Source: Microbacterium algeriense (GTDB taxonomy: Bacteria > Actinomycetota > Actinomycetes > Actinomycetales > Microbacteriaceae). From it: a stretch of 64,000 nucleotides of DNA. Location of the stretch: assembly GCF_008868005.1 (NCBI RefSeq), contig NZ_WAAO01000001.1, forward strand, positions 1,364,001 through 1,428,000. Reading direction: 5' to 3'. A program made the position numbers and the translations under genes. Position 1 is the first letter of the stretch, and every line of letters begins with the position of its first letter. The notes below the pieces were generated by a model. That model did not search any database. It was not told where the DNA came from and worked only from the letters and a program-made list of their open reading frames with translations. Of this stretch, positions 8,787-17,291 are shown in pieces.

Positions 8787-9697
8787 CCTCCACCATGAAC
8801 GTCAAGATCCCCGCCGACCGCATCGCGGCGCCCAGCCCCTGGCGCGCCTTCGGGCGGATGGTCGGCACCCTGTGGTCGAACGGCAAGGCCAGACTCGGCC
8901 TCTGCATCCTCGGCTTCTTCGTGCTGGTGGCCGTGTTCGCGCCGCTGCTGGCGCCGTACGACCCCAAGGAGAACACCTTCGAGCGCAACGCCGACGCCTC
9001 CTGGGCGCACTGGCTCGGGACGACGGCCGCAGGGGAGGACGTGCTCAGCCAGCTCATCTTCGGCGCGCAGGTCAGCCTCCTGGTCGGCTTCGCCGCCGGC
9101 ATCCTCTCCACGATCGTGGCCGTCCTGATCGGCCTCAGCTGGGGGTACATGCGCGGCTTCGCTGGCGAGGTCATCGGGTTCATCGTGAACCTCTTCCTCG
9201 TGATCCCCGGCCTGCCGCTCATGATCGTGATCGCCGCCTACCTGCAGAACGGCGGAATCCTGATGATCATCGCGGTGATCGTCGTGACGGGCTGGGCGTG
9301 GGGCGCGCGCGTGCTCCGCAGCCAGACGCAGTCGCTGCGCGGCAACGACTTCGTCACCTCGGCACAGTTCTCCGGTGACAGTCGAGCACGGATCGTGTTC
9401 CGCGAGATCCTGCCGAACATGACGTCGATCATCGCCGGCACGCTGTTCGGCGCGGCGACCGCCGCGATCCTCGCCGAGGCGGGGCTCGAGTTCCTCGGCC
9501 TCGGCGACTCCAGCATCGTCAGCTGGGGCACGATGCTCTACTGGGCGCAGAACTCCAACTCCCTGCTCACCGGGCAGTGGCTGCTGCTGTTCGCACCCGG
9601 TCTCTGCATCGCCCTGCTGGCGCTGAGCCTGACACTGATCAATTTCGGCGTGGACGGCATCTCCAATCCGCGCCTGCGCGAGGGGAAGGGCCGATGA
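8783..9697 (+). CDS. ABC importer permease, DppC/OppC type
   Basis: 304-residue permease partner of the DppB-type protein. The OppC-like N-terminal segment (NGKARLGLCILGFFVLVAVFAPLLAPYDP in part) precedes the core helices, and the EAA loop contains LRGNDFVTSAQFSG. The open frame extends further upstream, but ATG 8783 is chosen because it overlaps the previous stop by 4 bp and begins just before the first helix. It ends in another ATGA overlap with the ATPase gene. Six membrane segments are expected. Confidence 0.92.
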   Translation: MTSTMNVKIPADRIAAPSPWRAFGRMVGTLWSNGKARLGLCILGFFVLVAVFAPLLAPYDPKENTFERNADASWAHWLGTTAAGEDVLSQLIFGAQVSLLVGFAAGILSTIVAVLIGLSWGYMRGFAGEVIGFIVNLFLVIPGLPLMIVIAAYLQNGGILMIIAVIVVTGWAWGARVLRSQTQSLRGNDFVTSAQFSGDSRARIVFREILPNMTSIIAGTLFGAATAAILAEAGLEFLGLGDSSIVSWGTMLYWAQNSNSLLTGQWLLLFAPGLCIALLALSLTLINFGVDGISNPRLREGKGR

Positions 9698-11403
9698 GCG
9701 CCATGGAGCACAACGACATCCTGCTCGACGTCCAGAGCCTGTCGATCGAGTACGCCTCGCCAGGGCAGCAGCCGGTGCAGGCCGTGCACGACGTGTCCTT
9801 CACGCTGCGCCGCGGCGAGTTCGTCGGGCTGGTCGGCGAGTCCGGTTCCGGCAAGTCCACGCTCGGCTTCGCGCTGACCCGGCTGCAGAAGCCGCCGGCG
9901 CGCATCAGCGGGGGTCGCATCCTGTTCGACGGCCGCGACATCCGCGAGCTCGACGCCGAGGAGCTGCGCCGTCAGCGTCAGGGCGGGTTCGCCATGGTGC
10001 TGCAGTCCGGCATGAACGCCCTCAACCCCGTCCGCACGGTCGGCAACCACTTCCGCGACATCTTCGCCGCGCACGGTCACGTCCCGAAGGAGGACCGCGA
10101 AGCCAGGGCGCGCGAGCTCGTCGGCAAGGTGGGCCTGAAGCCCGAGGTGCTGGACCGCTTCCCGGGGGAGCTCTCCGGCGGGATGCGCCAGCGCGCCTCG
10201 ATCGCGCTCGCCCTGTCGCTCGAACCGCAGCTCATGGTGTTCGACGAGCCGACCACCGCGCTCGACGTGCTCGTGCAGCACGCGGTCATGGACACGATCC
10301 AGGAGCTGCAGCGCTCCGAGCACTTCACCGCGATCCTCATCAGCCATGATCTCGGCATCGTCCTCGAGGCGACCGACCGGGTGATGGTCATGCACGAGGG
10401 ACGCATCGTCGAGGATGCCCCGAGCCGGGACATCCTGCATCGTCCGCAGGACGAGTACACGCGGATGCTGTTGAGCCACTACGCCGATCCGCGGGCCGAG
10501 AAGATCGAGATCCCGGGGTTCATCGACCTCGGCACCCGGCGCCGGGAGGGACGCAGCAGGACGGATGTGACCGAGACGCTGCCGACGGTGTCGCAGCGGG
10601 ACGCCCGCCGTGCCGACGCCGCGATCGTGGTGGAGGGCGTCTCGAAGCGCTATCCGGCGCCGCGCCGCGGGCAGGAACCGGTCGTGGCGGTCGACGACGT
10701 GTCGTTCCGCCTGGAGCCGGGGGAGGCGCTCGCCCTCGTGGGCGCATCGGGCTCGGGCAAGTCGACCATCGCCAAGATGCTCACCGGCGTCGAGAAGCCC
10801 ACCTCGGGCACCATCCGCTTCGGGGACACCGACGTGGCGACGCTCAAGCGCCGCGGCCTGCGCGACCTGCGCAAGGACGTCCAGATGGTGTTCCAGGATC
10901 CGTACGCGGCCCTGAACCCGCTGCACACCGTGGAGTACGCCCTCACCCGTCCCGTGGTGAACTACACGCGGCTGCGCGGGGCGGAGGCGCGGGCGCGCGT
11001 GCTCGAACTGCTGGAGACGGTGGGCCTCACCCCGGTCGAGCAGTTCGCGGCCAAGCTGCCGCACCAGCTCTCCGGCGGGCAGCGGCAGCGCGTCGTGATC
11101 GCCCGTGCGCTCGCGAGCGACCCGCAGGTGCTCATCGCGGACGAGCCGGTGTCGATGCTCGACGTCTCGCTCCGCGCCGGCGTGCTCGCGCTGCTGGAGG
11201 ACCTGCGCGAGCGCTGGGGCATCAGCATGCTCTACATCACGCACGACCTGCTGAGCGCGCGCCTCGTCACGGAGAACATCCTCGTGCTCAACCGCGGCCG
11301 CGTCGTCGAGCGCGGCGAGACCTCGCAGGTCCTGCAGCACCCCGAGGACCCGTACACGGTCGAGCTGCTCGACGCCGTCCCCAACCCATCACGTATCCGA
11401 TAG
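9694..11403 (+). CDS. Fused dual ATP-binding subunit of the importer (DppD-DppF type)
   Basis: 569 residues containing two complete ABC ATPase domains in one chain. Domain 1 has Walker A GESGSGKST, signature LSGGMRQR and Walker B LMVFDEPTTALD. Domain 2 (from about residue 305) has GASGSGKST, LSGGQRQR and VLIADEPVSMLD. Separate OppD and OppF chains are the classical arrangement; fusion is common in actinobacteria. The C-terminal oligopeptide-transporter extension of domain 1 is shortened. Start ATG 9694 overlaps the permease stop. Domain 2 has EPVSMLD where most relatives have EPTSALD, a mild deviation of unknown meaning. Confidence 0.93.
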   Translation: MSAMEHNDILLDVQSLSIEYASPGQQPVQAVHDVSFTLRRGEFVGLVGESGSGKSTLGFALTRLQKPPARISGGRILFDGRDIRELDAEELRRQRQGGFAMVLQSGMNALNPVRTVGNHFRDIFAAHGHVPKEDREARARELVGKVGLKPEVLDRFPGELSGGMRQRASIALALSLEPQLMVFDEPTTALDVLVQHAVMDTIQELQRSEHFTAILISHDLGIVLEATDRVMVMHEGRIVEDAPSRDILHRPQDEYTRMLLSHYADPRAEKIEIPGFIDLGTRRREGRSRTDVTETLPTVSQRDARRADAAIVVEGVSKRYPAPRRGQEPVVAVDDVSFRLEPGEALALVGASGSGKSTIAKMLTGVEKPTSGTIRFGDTDVATLKRRGLRDLRKDVQMVFQDPYAALNPLHTVEYALTRPVVNYTRLRGAEARARVLELLETVGLTPVEQFAAKLPHQLSGGQRQRVVIARALASDPQVLIADEPVSMLDVSLRAGVLALLEDLRERWGISMLYITHDLLSARLVTENILVLNRGRVVERGETSQVLQHPEDPYTVELLDAVPNPSRIR

Positions 11404-11423
11404 ACAACGAGAGGAGCGCATCC

Positions 11424-12593
11424 GTGCTCGCATTCCCCGACGGTTTCCTCTGGGGCGCCGCGACCGCCGCCCACCAGGTGGAGGGCAACAACACCACCAG
11501 CAACTGGTGGGCGATGGAACACGCGCCGAACTCGACCATGGTCGAGCCCTCCGGAGACGCCGCCGATCACCTCCACCGCTACCCGGAGGACATGCGGCTG
11601 CTCGCCGAGGCCGGGCTGAACTCCTACCGGTTCTCGGTCGAGTGGGCGCGGATCGAGCCGGAGCGCGGGTTCGTCTCGCGGGCGATGCTCGACCACTACC
11701 GCCGGATGATCGACACTGCCAGGGAGAACGGGCTCGACCCGACGGTCACGCTCATGCACTTCACGGTGCCGCAGTGGTTCCAGAAGGACGGCTTCTGGCG
11801 TGCCGACGACGCGGTGGACCTGTTCTCCCGCTACGTGGAGACGGTGCTGCCGATCCTCGACGGCGTGCGCTACGTGTGCACGATCAACGAGCCGAACATC
11901 GCGGCGATGCTGGCCGGGGGAGAGGACGCGGCGAACCTCGTCGCCTTCGGCCTCCCCAACCCGGATCTGGGAGTGGCAGACACGCTGCTGCAGGCGCACC
12001 GCAGGGCGTCGGAGATCCTGCACACGGTGCCCGGCGTGCAGGCCGGCTGGACCATCGCGACCCAGGCCTTCCACTCCACGGGGGAGCCGGGCGCCGACGA
12101 GATGCTCGCGCAGTACGGCGACCCGCGCGACCACTGGTACCTGGAGCAGTCCGCCGGCGACGACTTCGTGGGTGTGCAGGCCTACACCCGCACGTTCATC
12201 GGTCCGGAGGGGCCGCTGCCGGTGTCGCCCGACGTGGAGACGACCCTCACGGGCTGGGAGTTCTTCCCCGAGGCCCTCGAGCTGGGCGTGCGCAGCGCGT
12301 GGGAGCGCAGTGGCGGCGTCCCCGTGCTCGTCACGGAGAACGGCATCGCGACGGCCGACGACACCCGCCGCATCGCCTACACGCAGGGCGCACTGGAGGG
12401 CCTGCACCGCGCCATCAGCGACGGCATCGAGGTGCGCGCGTACCAGCACTGGAGCGCGCTGGACAACTACGAGTGGGCGAGCGGGTTCCGGCCGACCTTC
12501 GGTCTCATCGGCTTCGACCACGAGACCTTCGAGCGGTTCCCGAAGCCGTCTCTCGCCTGGCTCGGCGAGGTCGCCCGCCGCAATGGGCTCTGA
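11424..12593 (+). CDS. Glycoside hydrolase family 1 beta-glucosidase
   Basis: 389-residue cytoplasmic (beta/alpha)8-barrel enzyme that hydrolyses beta-glucosides such as cellobiose by a retaining mechanism. FPDGFLWGAATAAHQVEG starts the barrel; TINEPN carries the acid/base Glu and VTENG the nucleophile Glu. The C-terminal aglycone region HWSALDNYEWASGF is typical. GTG 11424 has GAGAGGAGC upstream. It lacks a signal peptide, so substrate must be imported, consistent with the importer 20 bp upstream. It is shorter than the usual 440-480 residues, with compact loops rather than truncation, since both catalytic motifs and both ends are present. Activity on beta-galactosides or 6-phospho sugars cannot be excluded. 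Confidence 0.93.
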   Translation: MLAFPDGFLWGAATAAHQVEGNNTTSNWWAMEHAPNSTMVEPSGDAADHLHRYPEDMRLLAEAGLNSYRFSVEWARIEPERGFVSRAMLDHYRRMIDTARENGLDPTVTLMHFTVPQWFQKDGFWRADDAVDLFSRYVETVLPILDGVRYVCTINEPNIAAMLAGGEDAANLVAFGLPNPDLGVADTLLQAHRRASEILHTVPGVQAGWTIATQAFHSTGEPGADEMLAQYGDPRDHWYLEQSAGDDFVGVQAYTRTFIGPEGPLPVSPDVETTLTGWEFFPEALELGVRSAWERSGGVPVLVTENGIATADDTRRIAYTQGALEGLHRAISDGIEVRAYQHWSALDNYEWASGFRPTFGLIGFDHETFERFPKPSLAWLGEVARRNGL

Positions 12594-12629
12594 GGAACAC
12601 GACGGCGTAACCACGGGCATGGGGGCACC

Positions 12630-12635
12630 TAGAAT
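12630..12635 (+). promoter_or_regulatory. -10 box of leaderless metG promoter
   Basis: TAGAAT ends 7 nt before ATG 12643 and no Shine-Dalgarno lies between. It separates metG from the beta-glucosidase operon that ends 49 bp upstream. No convincing -35. Confidence 0.6.
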
Positions 12636-12642
12636 TGTCCCC

Positions 12643-14220
12643 ATGCCCGCTGGCGACTCCTTCTACATCACCACGCCCATCTACTACCCCTCCGATGTGC
12701 CGCACATCGGCCACGGGTACACGACGGTGGCGGTCGACACGCTCGCCCGCTGGCACCGCCAGGGCGGGGACGACACGTGGATGCTCACGGGCACCGACGA
12801 GCACGGGCAGAAGATGCTGCGCGCCGCGGCGGCGAACGGCGTGACGCCGCAGGAGTGGGTCGACAAGCTCGTCAGCGAGAGCTGGTTCCCGCTGCTGAAG
12901 ACGCTCGACGTCGCCAACGACGACTTCATCCGCACGACGCAGGAGCGCCACGAGACGAACGTGCAGACGTTCTTCCAGCGGCTCTACGACCGCGGCTACA
13001 TCTACGCCGGCGAGTACGAGGCGCTCTACTGCGTGGGCTGCGAGGAGTTCAAGCCCGAGTCCGAGATCGTCGACGGCACGGGTCCCTTCGAGGGGCTGAA
13101 GGTCTGCGCGATCCACTCGAAGCCGCTGGAGCTGCTGCAGGAGAAGAACTACTTCTTCAAGCTCAGCGAGTTCCAGGAGCCGCTGCTCGAGCTCTACAGG
13201 ACCCAGCCCGACTTCGTGCGCCCCGACTCGGCGCGCAACGAGGTCGTGTCGTTCGTGAGCCAGGGCCTCAAGGACCTGTCGATCTCGCGGTCGACGTTCG
13301 ACTGGGGCATTCCGCTGCCCTGGGACGAGTCGCACGTCATCTACGTGTGGGTCGACGCCCTGCTCAACTACGCCACGGCTGTCGGCTACGGGTCCGACGA
13401 GGAGACCTTCGCTCGGCGCTGGCCCGCCTACCACGTGGTCGGCAAGGACATCCTGCGCTTCCACGCCGTGATCTGGCCCGCCCTGCTGATGGCGGCGGGG
13501 CTCGACGTGCCGAAGGGCGTGTTCGCGCACGGCTGGCTGCTCGTCGGCGGCGAGAAGATGTCGAAGTCGAAGCTCACCGGCATCGCTCCGACCGAGATCA
13601 CCGACGTCTTCGGCTCGGATGCCTACCGCTTCTACTTCCTGTCCGCGATCGCGTTCGGCCAGGACGGCTCGTTCTCCTGGGAGGACCTGTCCGCCCGCTA
13701 TCAGGCGGAGCTCGCGAACGGCTTCGGCAACCTCGCCTCGCGCACGACCGCGATGATCGAGAAGTACTTCGAGGGCATCGTCCCTCCCGCGGCGGACTAC
13801 ACCGAGAAGGACCTCGCGATCCAGAAGATCGTGGCGGACGCGGCGAAGAACGCGGATGCCGCGATCGAGCAGTTCCGCATCGACGAAGCCATCTCGGCGA
13901 TCTGGACCATCGTGGACGCGCTCAACGGGTACATCACGGAGAACGAGCCGTGGGCCCTGGCCCGCGACGAGGACCAGCGCGAGCGTCTGGGCACGGTGCT
14001 GTACACCTGTGCCGAGGGTCTGCGCGCGCTCGCCGTGCTGCTGTCGCCGGTCATGCCGGAGTCGACCGAGAAGCTGTGGATCGCGCTCGGCGCGGCGGAG
14101 ACGCTCGGCCGTCTGCAGGACCAGCCCATCCGCGAGGCCGGTTCCTGGGGCGTGCTGAAGCCCGGGACCAGCGTCAACGGCCTCGCGCCGCTGTTCCCCC
14201 GGGTGGAGTCCGCGGCCTGA
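12643..14220 (+). CDS. metG: Methionyl-tRNA synthetase
   Basis: 525-residue class I aminoacyl-tRNA synthetase that charges initiator and elongator tRNA-Met. ITTPIYYPSDVPHIGHGY holds the HIGH motif and EKMSKSKLTG the KMSKS loop. The connective domain has CVGC and CAIH, remains of the zinc knuckle. ANGFGNLASRTTAMI begins the anticodon-binding helical domain; no C-terminal EMAP-like domain is present, as in the short MetG type. The frame is open far upstream, but ATG 12643 is chosen from the -10 TAGAAT 7 nt before it and the conserved N-terminus. A tatD gene follows after 3 bp, the common metG-tatD-rsmA-ispE gene order of actinobacteria. Confidence 0.97.
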   Translation: MPAGDSFYITTPIYYPSDVPHIGHGYTTVAVDTLARWHRQGGDDTWMLTGTDEHGQKMLRAAAANGVTPQEWVDKLVSESWFPLLKTLDVANDDFIRTTQERHETNVQTFFQRLYDRGYIYAGEYEALYCVGCEEFKPESEIVDGTGPFEGLKVCAIHSKPLELLQEKNYFFKLSEFQEPLLELYRTQPDFVRPDSARNEVVSFVSQGLKDLSISRSTFDWGIPLPWDESHVIYVWVDALLNYATAVGYGSDEETFARRWPAYHVVGKDILRFHAVIWPALLMAAGLDVPKGVFAHGWLLVGGEKMSKSKLTGIAPTEITDVFGSDAYRFYFLSAIAFGQDGSFSWEDLSARYQAELANGFGNLASRTTAMIEKYFEGIVPPAADYTEKDLAIQKIVADAAKNADAAIEQFRIDEAISAIWTIVDALNGYITENEPWALARDEDQRERLGTVLYTCAEGLRALAVLLSPVMPESTEKLWIALGAAETLGRLQDQPIREAGSWGVLKPGTSVNGLAPLFPRVESAA

Positions 14221-14223
14221 GCG

Positions 14224-15099
14224 ATGTCGGGTACGTATGTGCAGCGCCGCGACGGTGACGGCCGCAAGGACCTGAGGTATCCCGCCGCCCCCGAGCCGCT
14301 GACCGTCCCGGTGTACGACAACCACGCGCATCTGGAGATCATCGACGGCGAAGAGCCGCTGAGCCTCACCGATCAGCTCGACCGCGCGGAGGCCGTCGGG
14401 ATCGCCGGCGTGGTGCAGGCGTCCGGCGACATCGAGTCGTCCCGCTGGGCGGTCGAGGCCGCCGCATCCGATCCGCGCGTGCTCGCCGCCGTCGCCATCC
14501 ACCCGAACGACGCTCCGACCTACGCGGAGGAGGGCCGGCTCGACGAGGCCATCGCGGTCATCGACGAGCTCGCCGCGCACCCGCGCACGCGGGCGATCGG
14601 CGAGACGGGACTCGACTTCTTCCGCACCGAGCCGGAGCGCCGGGCACCGCAGTTCGCCTCGTTCGAGGCGCACATCGCGCTCGCCAAGAAGCACGGCATC
14701 GCGATGCAGATCCATGACCGCGATGCGCACGAGGCGGTGCTGGAGACGCTCGCCCGTGTCGGCGCCCCGGAGCGCACGGTGTTCCACTGCTTCTCGGGCG
14801 ACGACGCGATGGCCCGCATCTGCGCCGATGCGGGGTATCACCTCTCCTTCGCGGGGAACGTGACGTTCAAGAACGCGCAGAACCTGCGCGATGCGCTCAA
14901 GGTCACCCCGCTGGACCGCATCCTCGTCGAGACGGACGCGCCGTTCCTCACCCCTGTCCCACTGCGGGGCCGCCCGAACGCGCCGTACCTCGTCCCGATC
15001 ACGGTGCGCTTCATGGCGGCCGAGCTCGGCATCGAGGTCGACGAGCTGTCCGCCCAGCTCGCCGCGAACACCCTCCGGGTCTACGGCTCGTTCCGCTGA
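14224..15099 (+). CDS. tatD: TatD-family metal-dependent deoxyribonuclease
   Basis: 291-residue TIM-barrel hydrolase. Metal ligands are visible as DNHAHLEI (HxH), GETGLDFF (Glu), QIHDRD (His), VFHCFSG (His) and VETDAPFLTP (Asp). Proteins of this family trim DNA 3' ends. It follows metG by 3 bp and precedes rsmA and ispE in the usual conserved order, interrupted here by an inverted MFS gene. Its last 19 bp overlap the 3' end of that convergent gene. A polar stretch of about 28 residues precedes the first conserved strand. Confidence 0.94.
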   Translation: MSGTYVQRRDGDGRKDLRYPAAPEPLTVPVYDNHAHLEIIDGEEPLSLTDQLDRAEAVGIAGVVQASGDIESSRWAVEAAASDPRVLAAVAIHPNDAPTYAEEGRLDEAIAVIDELAAHPRTRAIGETGLDFFRTEPERRAPQFASFEAHIALAKKHGIAMQIHDRDAHEAVLETLARVGAPERTVFHCFSGDDAMARICADAGYHLSFAGNVTFKNAQNLRDALKVTPLDRILVETDAPFLTPVPLRGRPNAPYLVPITVRFMAAELGIEVDELSAQLAANTLRVYGSFR

Positions 15100-16349
15100 A
15101 CCCCCGCGTCGGGCTCCGCCACGGGCCTCGCGCTGACGATCTGCGAGATCGGCTTCCACACCAGCAGCAGCGTGATCGCGGCGCCGCCGAACGCGAACCA
15201 CCACGGCGCGGTGAGGCCCCACAGCTGCGCGATCACGCCGCCGAGCGCCTGCCCGATCACCATTCCGCCGAACACGCCCACCATGTTGACGGAGGCGACG
15301 CGACCCTGCAGCTCCGCGGGGACGAGACGCTGTCGGACGGTCGTGGAGATCGTGCCCCACACGAACGCGTAGGCGCCGAAGAAGAACATGATGATCAGCG
15401 CGACCCAGCCCGCCGTGGTGAGGGCGAAGGCGAGGTGGATGAGCACCTCCAGCGAGAGCACGATGCGCATGAGCGTCGCGAAGGAGACGTGCCGCTCCAA
15501 CCAGCCGAAGCTGAGCGTCGCGAGGATGCCGCCCGCCGCCGAGGCCGTCGTGAGCGCTCCGTAGCCGACGGCTCCCATGTGCAGGTGCTCGGTGGCGTAC
15601 AGCACGAGCACGCCCCAGGGGGCCGCCCACGTGACGTTGAACACGAGGATGATGATCACGAGCATCCGCACCGGCGGGTTGCGCCACAGCCACCGCAGCC
15701 CCTCGGCGATGTCCGTGTGCACCGGCGGGTGCGTCGCGGTGTCGCGCGGCGGGACCGGCGTGCGCGCCATGCGGGAGATCAGCACGACCGCGAGCGTCAC
15801 GCACAGCACCTCGACGAGGAACGGCCACGCGCTCCCGGCGGCGAAGAGGAGCGCACCCAGCGGCGGGCCTGCGAACTGGTTCGCCACGAGATAGCCGGCC
15901 TGCAGACGCGCGTTCCCGATGCCGAGATCGGCCGGCTTCACGAGCATGGGCAGCAGCGTGCTCCCCGCGGTGTCGACGAACACCTCCGCGGTTCCGTACA
16001 GTAAGGCGACGGCCAGCACGATCCAGATGTTGGCCGTGCCGGTCACGAGGAAGACGCAGAGCGCGGCGAGCACGACGGCGCGCGCGGCGTTCGCGACCAT
16101 GACGAGGCGGCGCCGGTCGAAGCGATCCGCGATCGCCCCCGCGTGCAGTCCGAACAGCAGCCAGGGCAGGAACTGGAGGATGGCGCCGGAGGCGACGAGG
16201 ATCGGCGACGACGTCATCGACGCGATGAGCAGGGGAGCGGCGGCGAGCGCCACACCGTCGCCGACGTTGCTCGTCCACGATGACGCGAGCAGCCAGCGGA
16301 AGTCGCGGCCCATGCGGCGGGGCGCGACGAGTTCACCGAGGGAGGGCAC
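15081..16349 (-). CDS. MFS transporter, EntS-like (MFS_3) exporter
   Basis: 422-residue, 12-helix major facilitator of the EntS/MFS_3 type. FRWLLASSWTSNVGDGVALAAAPLLIA opens helix 1 (read in parts), and GAIADRFDRRRLVMVANAARA is the loop 2-3 motif A. Relatives export siderophores, macrolides or other hydrophobic compounds; the substrate is not identifiable here. GTG 16349 is 6 nt after a TAGTCT -10 on the minus strand, so the mRNA is probably leaderless. It is inserted against the tatD-rsmA-ispE order and overlaps tatD at the 3' ends by 19 bp, which suggests a later arrival into a conserved housekeeping block. Confidence 0.88.
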   Translation of the reverse strand: MPSLGELVAPRRMGRDFRWLLASSWTSNVGDGVALAAAPLLIASMTSSPILVASGAILQFLPWLLFGLHAGAIADRFDRRRLVMVANAARAVVLAALCVFLVTGTANIWIVLAVALLYGTAEVFVDTAGSTLLPMLVKPADLGIGNARLQAGYLVANQFAGPPLGALLFAAGSAWPFLVEVLCVTLAVVLISRMARTPVPPRDTATHPPVHTDIAEGLRWLWRNPPVRMLVIIILVFNVTWAAPWGVLVLYATEHLHMGAVGYGALTTASAAGGILATLSFGWLERHVSFATLMRIVLSLEVLIHLAFALTTAGWVALIIMFFFGAYAFVWGTISTTVRQRLVPAELQGRVASVNMVGVFGGMVIGQALGGVIAQLWGLTAPWWFAFGGAAITLLLVWKPISQIVSARPVAEPDAGVQRNEP

Positions 16350-16412
16350 CAGAGAAGACTACTGAGAACGGCCGACGCGGGGGACCGGTCCGGAGTAGGC
16401 GAGAATGGACGG
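16350..16412. promoter_or_regulatory. Divergent leaderless promoters of the MFS gene and rsmA
   Basis: Minus-strand -10 TAGTCT (16361-16356) lies 6 nt before GTG 16349; plus-strand -10 GAGAAT (16401-16406) lies 6 nt before ATG 16413. No Shine-Dalgarno on either side. Confidence 0.5.
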
Positions 16413-17282
16413 ATGACCGTCACCCTGCTCGGCGCCACCGAGATCCGCCGCCTCGCCGCCGAGCTCGACGTCACCCCGACGAAGAAGCTCGGCCAGAACT
16501 TCGTCACCGACGCGAACACCGTCCGCAAGATCGTGCAGGCCGCGCGCGTGCAGCCCGGTGAGCGCGTCGTCGAGGTCGGTCCGGGACTCGGCTCGCTCAC
16601 CTTGGCGATCCTGGAGACCGGTGCCGCGGTCACGGCGGTCGAGATCGACCACCGGCTGGCCGCACGTCTGCCGCAGACCGCCGCGGAGCACGGGGTCGAG
16701 GCCGACCGCCTGACGGTCGTCGACGCGGACGCGCTGCGCATCACGGAGCTGCCGGGGGAACCGACGGTCCTCGTCGCCAACCTGCCGTACAACGTCTCGG
16801 TGCCGGTGCTGCTGCACTTCCTCGAGAACTTCGCCTACCTCAAGCGCGGCGTGGTCATGGTCCAGGCCGAGGTCGCGGAGCGGCTGGCCGCGAAGCCGGG
16901 GTCGAAGATCTACGGCTCGCCGAGCGTGAAGGCCGCCTGGTACGGGGAGTGGAAGCTCTCCGGCACGGTGTCCCGCCAGGTGTTCTGGCCGGTCCCCAAC
17001 GTCGACAGCCTGCTCGTCGGCTTCGACCGCTCCGAGGGCGAGCGGGGGTCGGAGCAGGAGCGGCGTCGTACGTTCCAGATCGTCGATGCCGCCTTCAACC
17101 AGCGCCGCAAGATGCTTCGTCAGGCGCTGTCCGGGATCTTCGGCAGCTCCGCCGCGGCGACCGAGGTGCTGACCGCCGCAGGGGTGGCACCCACCGCGCG
17201 CGGGGAGGACCTCACGGTCGACGACTACCAGCGGATCGCCCGGCACGCAACGGCGATCGAGGGTTCCGGCGTCAGCGGCTAA
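16413..17282 (+). CDS. rsmA: 16S rRNA dimethyladenosine transferase RsmA (KsgA)
   Basis: 289-residue enzyme that dimethylates A1518 and A1519 of 16S rRNA with S-adenosylmethionine, a late step in 30S maturation. Motifs in order: TPTKKLGQNFVTD, VVEVGPGLGSLT (SAM glycine loop), VVDADAL, and the catalytic VANLPYNVSVP. The C-terminal domain has AAFNQRRKMLRQAL. Length is standard. ATG 16413 follows a -10-like GAGAAT by 6 nt, so a leaderless mRNA is likely. It lies upstream of an aldo-keto reductase and ispE. Confidence 0.97.
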   Translation: MTVTLLGATEIRRLAAELDVTPTKKLGQNFVTDANTVRKIVQAARVQPGERVVEVGPGLGSLTLAILETGAAVTAVEIDHRLAARLPQTAAEHGVEADRLTVVDADALRITELPGEPTVLVANLPYNVSVPVLLHFLENFAYLKRGVVMVQAEVAERLAAKPGSKIYGSPSVKAAWYGEWKLSGTVSRQVFWPVPNVDSLLVGFDRSEGERGSEQERRRTFQIVDAAFNQRRKMLRQALSGIFGSSAAATEVLTAAGVAPTARGEDLTVDDYQRIARHATAIEGSGVSG

Positions 17283-17285
17283 TCT
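17280..17285 (+). promoter_or_regulatory. -10 box of leaderless aldo-keto reductase promoter
   Basis: TAATCT overlaps the rsmA stop codon and ends 6 nt before GTG 17292. It would give the reductase its own start point inside the rsmA-ispE block. Confidence 0.5.
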
Positions 17286-17291
17286 GGCACC

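Noticed and set aside
12505..16278. 1,257-codon minus-strand open frame over metG and tatD
   Set aside because: Same reason: it is a complement-strand shadow of metG, tatD and the MFS gene.
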